Positions 59,241 through 64,000 of a DNA stretch of 64,000 nucleotides are shown here, piece after piece (the first letter of the stretch is position 1; each line of letters begins with the position of its first letter). The stretch covers positions 248,001 to 312,000 of the forward strand of contig CAJFCJ010000029.1 of the NCBI GenBank assembly GCA_904063045.1. Reading direction: 5' to 3'. Under the pieces are notes generated by a model. The model saw only the letters and a program-made list of their open reading frames with translations. It searched no databases and had not been told where the DNA came from. Both the position numbers and the translations under genes were made by a program. Source of the stretch: Dimorphilus gyrociliatus. Taxonomy: Eukaryota > Annelida > Polychaeta > Dinophilidae.

Positions 59241-61375
59241 TCACCGTATTTTTCCACGGTTCGTTTCATTAAAGAAACCTTTCATTCTATGGTAGCCAGG
59301 AGCTGTTAAAAATGGATGAGACGGAGGTGGAGGCGGAGGAGGAGGAGGGCAAAGTTCAAAGTGGAAATGAGGAGTTTGTTGAAGACTTGATACGGTAGGA
59401 GGACGAACGGCTTCGAAGAAACTGTATTGTCTTCTTCGTAACTGTTAAAAAAAAATATAATGTATATATATTATGAAAAGAATTAACTTAATTTATATTC
59501 TTTCTCGAATAAGTGTCAGATAATTAATATTAGAAAAATCATTAAATAATCCAGAAGCATCTTTCATCACGTCTACAATATTATCTGGGCCTCTTGGCAG
59601 CTGAATGACAAAGAACGATGCTATTCAAACCCGCCCACTCGTCGCCCCCACCATCTCCCACCCTACGCCTACGCGGCACGTGCTAGCCGATTGCGCAGTC
59701 TAATTGAACAAACTCTTGAAAGTACATTACATCTGAGAAAAAGACGTCAGATTAATTTCTCACGTGCACCCGACTGCAACGTCAAGTGAAGTGCAATCAT
59801 TTCATTTTAGATGGCAATCATCTCGTGTTTGCACTTCTAATTAGGCGTCTCCCGAAAACTGAAATTTCCGACCCGCTCAGGATAACCTAAGGATAAACCG
59901 TCTTGTCTTTTATCTGGTCAATACCATCTTGGAACATGTTGCGCAGGGTTAGAGTTCATGCATTTAAACGGTCATTCCGCTGTCGTGCCACCCGGCATTG
60001 ATACGCATCTAAAAATCTATATTATGTACCTCCGCTTCCGCTTTTTTCGCTTTCTCTTCGTTTTGCTGTTGCTGTTGTTGTTGTAGAAAATAAAGACGCT
60101 CTTTTTCTTCAAATTCCTGCAGCCTTCGTCTATAACAACTTACTTCTTCGTCTAATAATCTTTCCTCTATTTTAGCTTTTTCAACATCAAATTCAAGACG
60201 CCCGCTACCATCTAATCGAGTTAAATCAACTGAGCCTTTCCAAATTACGCACACGCCATTAAATATGAATCGGGATTTTAAGAAAACCTGTTCAAGTTGA
60301 ATAAAAGACAGCTAAAAGAACTTTCATCATCTTATTTCATTTTATTTCATCTAGAAACTTTTATTAATTTGTAAAATATAAACTCTCTTCTTTTTAGTTA
60401 AAGCTAAATAAGGTAAGGTTATTAGCAAAAAATACCTCTGTCTTAATGACAAAATCATTATGCATTTTACTTGTTCAGTCACGATTTAAACTTTAACCTA
60501 AATTATATATCTTGGTATAATGTAAAGACTTTGCTCACAGTTAATCATGATGAAATATCTAGTTTGAAATTTAGGTCACGTAAGTGACAAATTTTTAAAT
60601 GCTTATTAAATAAATGAAAGAAATATATAGTTTAGTTTATTTTATGTTTTTTAAAGAAACGAATAACTTGTTCATCCAGAGTACGTTCAAGGTTAATTAA
60701 ACATTACCTAATTGGACGTTCAGTATTTTCCCCCAAACGATATTTTACGCTTCGTTAGCTTTCTATAAAATCATCGTATGTTTCAAGAGTAAAGTAAAGT
60801 GTTTGTTAAATATATTTTAGTTTTACTTGTGTGCTATATTCTTTATGAGAATAAAAAGATCACTATGGAAGGAAAAGAAAAACAAAGGGATATACATTAA
60901 CATTTCCCTATTTCGCTGTTTTTTTATCAATCTTCACCCTTCCATTCATATTTCGATTTTTTAACGCTCAGGGTAAAATATTTTAGTCTGATACGAGCAA
61001 TTAAGTGAAATATAGACCTGACCTTGTTAGGCTCCTTTTGGAAGTCGACATATTCCGACGGTGGAACTCTGCTAATATTATTATCATTTGGTGACGATGG
61101 TCGTAGATTGAGAAAGAAATTAATTCCGCAATTTACGTGAGACTTAAAATTGAAAAGTTTGCGTTAAAATCAGGCAAAAAATAGGATAAATTACATGAGA
61201 ATATGCTAACCACTTCTGTATATCCTTTTTCGCATCCTTCTCTAAACTTTTCTCTTCGATCTTCTACTTGGCGATCTCTGTAACTAGTGTAACGAATTTC
61301 TGTCTCTCTACTTAATCTTCTTAATAAATCGTCATTTTCAAACGTTTCTTTCTGGTTTGGAACTACTCTAGGCAT
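59241..61375 (-). CDS. cbfb: core-binding factor subunit beta (CBF-beta, Runx partner)
   Basis: Four phase-0 exons on minus: 61375-61211, 61142-61023, 60287-60030 and 59441-59241, 744 nt, 247 residues. The start MPRVVPNQKETFENDD and the run LSRETEIRYTSYRDR match CBF-beta (human MPRVVPDQ). Exon 2 has CGINFFLNL and SEYVDFQKE; exon 3 has FIFNGVCVIWKG, SVDLTRLDG and RLEFD. NGVCVIWKG includes the Asn of the Runx-contact surface. The C-terminal part is a charged coiled-coil-like stretch with a run of seven Gln, then a segment with nine Pro, differing from the vertebrate tail. CBF-beta does not bind DNA but raises the DNA affinity of Runx proteins in the nucleus. Confidence 0.94.
59442..60029 (-). 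other. intron 3 of cbfb
   Basis: 588 bp, donor GTACAT, acceptor TTTAACAG. The middle part is GC-richer than usual for an intron here. No further feature recognised. Confidence 0.7.
60288..61022 (-). other. intron 2 of cbfb
   Basis: 735 bp, donor GTCAGG, acceptor TTGAACAG. AT-rich; nothing else recognised. Confidence 0.7.
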
Positions 61376-61402
61376 CTTCGACTCAATAAGATGTAATAAG
61401 GT

Positions 61403-61413
61403 GCAGCCATCTT
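61403..61413 (-). promoter_or_regulatory. YY1-like site just upstream of cbfb
   Basis: Minus strand reads AAGATGGCTGC, a canonical YY1 word, 28-38 bp upstream of the cbfb ATG. In other animals YY1 sites are often at transcription starts, so this may lie in the 5' UTR. Confidence 0.45.
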
Positions 61414-63018
61414 CCCTACATTATGCTAATTTTCTCATTTCATATGTGACAAGCGGCGTTTCTGATTGGTCGATCAGAAACGACATGAGCTCTTTAAGAG
61501 AGCACAAACAAAAGCGATCTTTTGTAAATGATTGGAGCTATAGGCGATTTGTTTTCAAAGATATTTTCCTGCTCATTTCGTACACGTGTTTTTGAGCACA
61601 TAGTTAGGTAACCCTTTCAATAATTATAGTACATGTTTTATACTTTTTCTTTCGTCTCTTCATTTCTGTTTTCTTTATGTCTACCGTGAGTCCCCTTTAT
61701 CCGCTTTGTATTCCCCCTCCCATCATTTTCTTGACTGACTGGTCTCTTTTCGTATCATATTGCGTTCTTGTTACTTAATAAATACAATTTCCATGGACAA
61801 GGAGAGAGGAGAGAGAAAGAGAGGGAAAGAAAAAGAGATATGTATCAATATCATCTTTTTCCATTCTAATCAGCATCTCAAAAAAGGTAAAAATCAGTTT
61901 AAACGTATTAGAATTAGGATTAATGAAAGAAATATTTACAGATCATTTTGATTAATAGAAAAATATCTAAAGAACAAAAAATGAAGTACAATTTTACATC
62001 AAAACAAAATTCCATTCTGACGAAAAGAACACGAATACGTATAAAATAAGAGCAATTTTTGCTCGACATTGCGTATTTCGTTTCTTACCTTGCAGGTGGA
62101 ATAATGTGTGACGCTATATAATTACGTATTCGTATTGAAATGTGCTCGTTGATGTGTTCCTGACATACCGATCGCAGGTCAATATTATACTTTTTATACT
62201 TATTAGAGACATTCTATTGAAATGAAATAGTAATGAATAATTTGTTTAGTCTTTTATTAAAGACCTTTGGTAAGTTTCCTTATTGTTAATTTATTTTTAT
62301 TTAACTAATTGATTACTTTGACTATTTAAATATTTAATATATTGTATATTGTATACTAACAGTTGAACTTGGAGGTTGCAATATACACTTTTGATTTCAA
62401 GTCCATATATACAGTATACACAGTATAGATATGTATTTATATATTAATATATATTTATATATAATGCATAAAATCACGCAAATAATACTTTTTAAATATT
62501 AGTATTCAATAAAATGGAGATATAACCTTTCTATTGTCTTACTATATAAAAAAAAGATTTTTTCCTTTAAAGCAATATTGAATAAAGTAATTAATAATTA
62601 AAAAGAAAAGTGTATAGTATTTAAAATTCTATTTAAATTTTGTAGGTAAGCCGTCAATTATTTAGTTTATTCTATTCAAAACCAACTTATAAATCTTATA
62701 CATCTATTATATCAAAATATTACGCCTTTAGTGTCTTATTAGAGACAAAATGGAATATAATTATGGTATTCTGTAATATTAATATAGACTTTGAAAAAAA
62801 CACCTTTCTGCTGGTGTTTTTATAACTTTCCCTTTTTTTTTATCAGAATTCTCAATTTAAAATATTGCTTAATAGAGGTTTTTACGTTTGAATAACCAAT
62901 TATTATTAGAGATATGGTAATAAATCATAAATGCAATAAAATTTCTATTTTGCTCGTGTAAATAAATATATCATTCAAGCTAACAATCAAGAATTGCTTA
63001 TCCGTGATTATATATATA

Positions 63019-63067
<49 letters not shown>

Positions 63068-63542
63068 TTATAATATATTTAGATATTTGTTTATTTATAC
63101 GGCGATTGTTCTAATATTTTTTAGAATTTAGAGTTTATTTAACTAATAAAACAATGCCCTTTAATTTATATATGTGATTTCTGATTCGTATTAAGATAAA
63201 GCCTGTTGGACTTAACCTCAAAACAGACTCTGAATCTGGGAGATCACGATTGTATATAGGGAATATATTATATATACAATATGTATATGTGTATATATAT
63301 GTTGTTCTGTATACAAACGTCCATATCATTGCTAATAAATATGCTGTAGGACATGACGATGAAATACACAAGGTTATCGATTAGAACTGTGTTTTTTTTT
63401 ACTATTCTCCTTCACAATCTGAATACGTAAATCCTGTGTGTTTTAAATTAAAGCAAAAGCTTTACACCTTGTCGAAACAGGATTACTGAACGACTACATT
63501 ACTGACTGGAGTACGTGACGGCTGATAAACCTTGATTTAATG
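61414..63542. other. intergenic, AT-rich
   Basis: No supported gene. Contains AT-rich tracts, with TATAT runs at about 62420-62465 and 63010-63072. Confidence 0.55.
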
Positions 63543-63550
63543 CGCCATCT
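63543..63550 (-). promoter_or_regulatory. CTCF-like core next to a TATA box
   Basis: Exact CGCCATCT, minus-strand context CTGCAGATGGCGCATT, ending 10 bp before the TATAAAG at 63561. It contains an adjoining CTGCAG palindrome. Confidence 0.45.
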
Positions 63551-63560
63551 GCAGTACAAA

Positions 63561-63698
63561 TATAAAGCCCCAAAATTTTTTATTGGCATCGTTGTAGTAG
63601 AGATGAAACTCCAGACGAATCATTCGTTCTCTTGCGGTCATTAGGATTATGTTCCCAAACTAAATCTCTCTTAAAATCTCGTTTAACCGTTAAGATAG
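63561..63698 (+). promoter_or_regulatory. candidate promoter and 5' UTR exon of a gene beyond the window
   Basis: TATAAAG at 63561-63567 is followed by unspliced-looking sequence with only tiny ATG frames (13 codons from 63603) and then a consensus donor, AAGATAG before GTAAGTC at about 63699. This suits a non-coding first exon of a plus-strand gene starting near 63590. The gene body lies outside the window. Confidence 0.3.
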
Positions 63699-64000
63699 GT
63701 AAGTCAGAACTATTAGTTTACGTTACTAAACTCGAAAGAAGGGATTACGAAAAAAGAAAAAACATTCAGTGAAGATTTAATACGCTTTAAATCAATGAAA
63801 ATCCGGCAGATAATCGTAAAACTTTAATGAAGCCAACTTAATAGAGATATTGTGAAATCAAACCATTAACGCAAGAACAATTTTCTAATTTGCATTCATT
63901 AGTTTAGTACATTTTAGGCGATTGATTACTGCGGCTCCTTTCTTTCTCTTATATCGATTACATAAAGTGTAGCAATCTATGAAATGGTTAAGCTAACTTG

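Noticed and set aside
1-64000. Transposon proteins, viral genes or CRISPR arrays
   Set aside because: No reverse transcriptase, transposase or capsid-like frame, and no regularly spaced repeats were seen.

Overview
This is animal nuclear DNA, AT-rich, with ten confident or probable protein-coding loci, one tRNA, and long gene-free stretches. Introns are mostly 54-130 bp with GT-AG ends, and four genes (the unknown gene at 361-927, a DEG/ENaC channel, a GPCR and foxQ2) need no intron within the coding region. Basonuclin, FoxQ2, CBF-beta, an FMRFamide-receptor-type GPCR and a vasopressin/GnRH-superfamily GPCR indicate a bilaterian. Short introns and the FMRFamide-type receptor suggest a small lophotrochozoan with a compact genome, perhaps a miniature annelid such as Dimorphilus; that assignment is inference only.

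Layout. 0-1 kb: two small tandem minus-strand genes that look like paralogues, one cut by the window edge. 1.7-13.1 kb: a 14-exon neurexin/axotactin-related gene of about 2,697 residues, with a LamG/EGF ectodomain, one membrane span and a cytoplasmic WD40 propeller. 14.0-15.5 kb: DEG/ENaC channel. 16.6-17.8 kb: a rhodopsin-class GPCR lacking most class hallmarks. 17.8-24.1 kb: gene-free. 24.1-28.4 kb: basonuclin zinc-finger factor, with a possible alternative first exon at 22.6 kb. 28.4-33.4 kb: regulatory DNA dense in GACGC/GCGTC, then intronless foxQ2 (33.4-34.4 kb). 39.4-41.2 kb: SLC30 zinc transporter. 48.1-49.4 kb (minus): vasopressin/GnRH-superfamily GPCR. 51.0-52.6 kb: claudin-superfamily four-span protein. 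54.5-56.0 kb (minus): FMRFamide-receptor-like GPCR whose intron is bounded by a perfect inverted repeat. 57.5 kb (minus): tRNA-Arg with an intron. 59.2-61.4 kb (minus): CBF-beta. A promoter-like segment lies at the right edge.

Many genes fit a neuronal or epithelial role (adhesion/synapse molecule, ligand-gated channel, three peptide-type GPCRs, vesicular zinc transporter) beside developmental regulators. The window does not show an operon-like functional unit. The most notable signals are the LamG-TM-WD40 fusion; 13 exact copies of AGATGGCG/CGCCATCT, the core of a CTCF-type site, nearly all outside exons; the inverted-repeat intron; and the SILK plus KVRF pair in the small gene at 361-927. 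Exon joins were worked out by eye from splice consensus, reading frame and family similarity; no alignment or transcript evidence was available.
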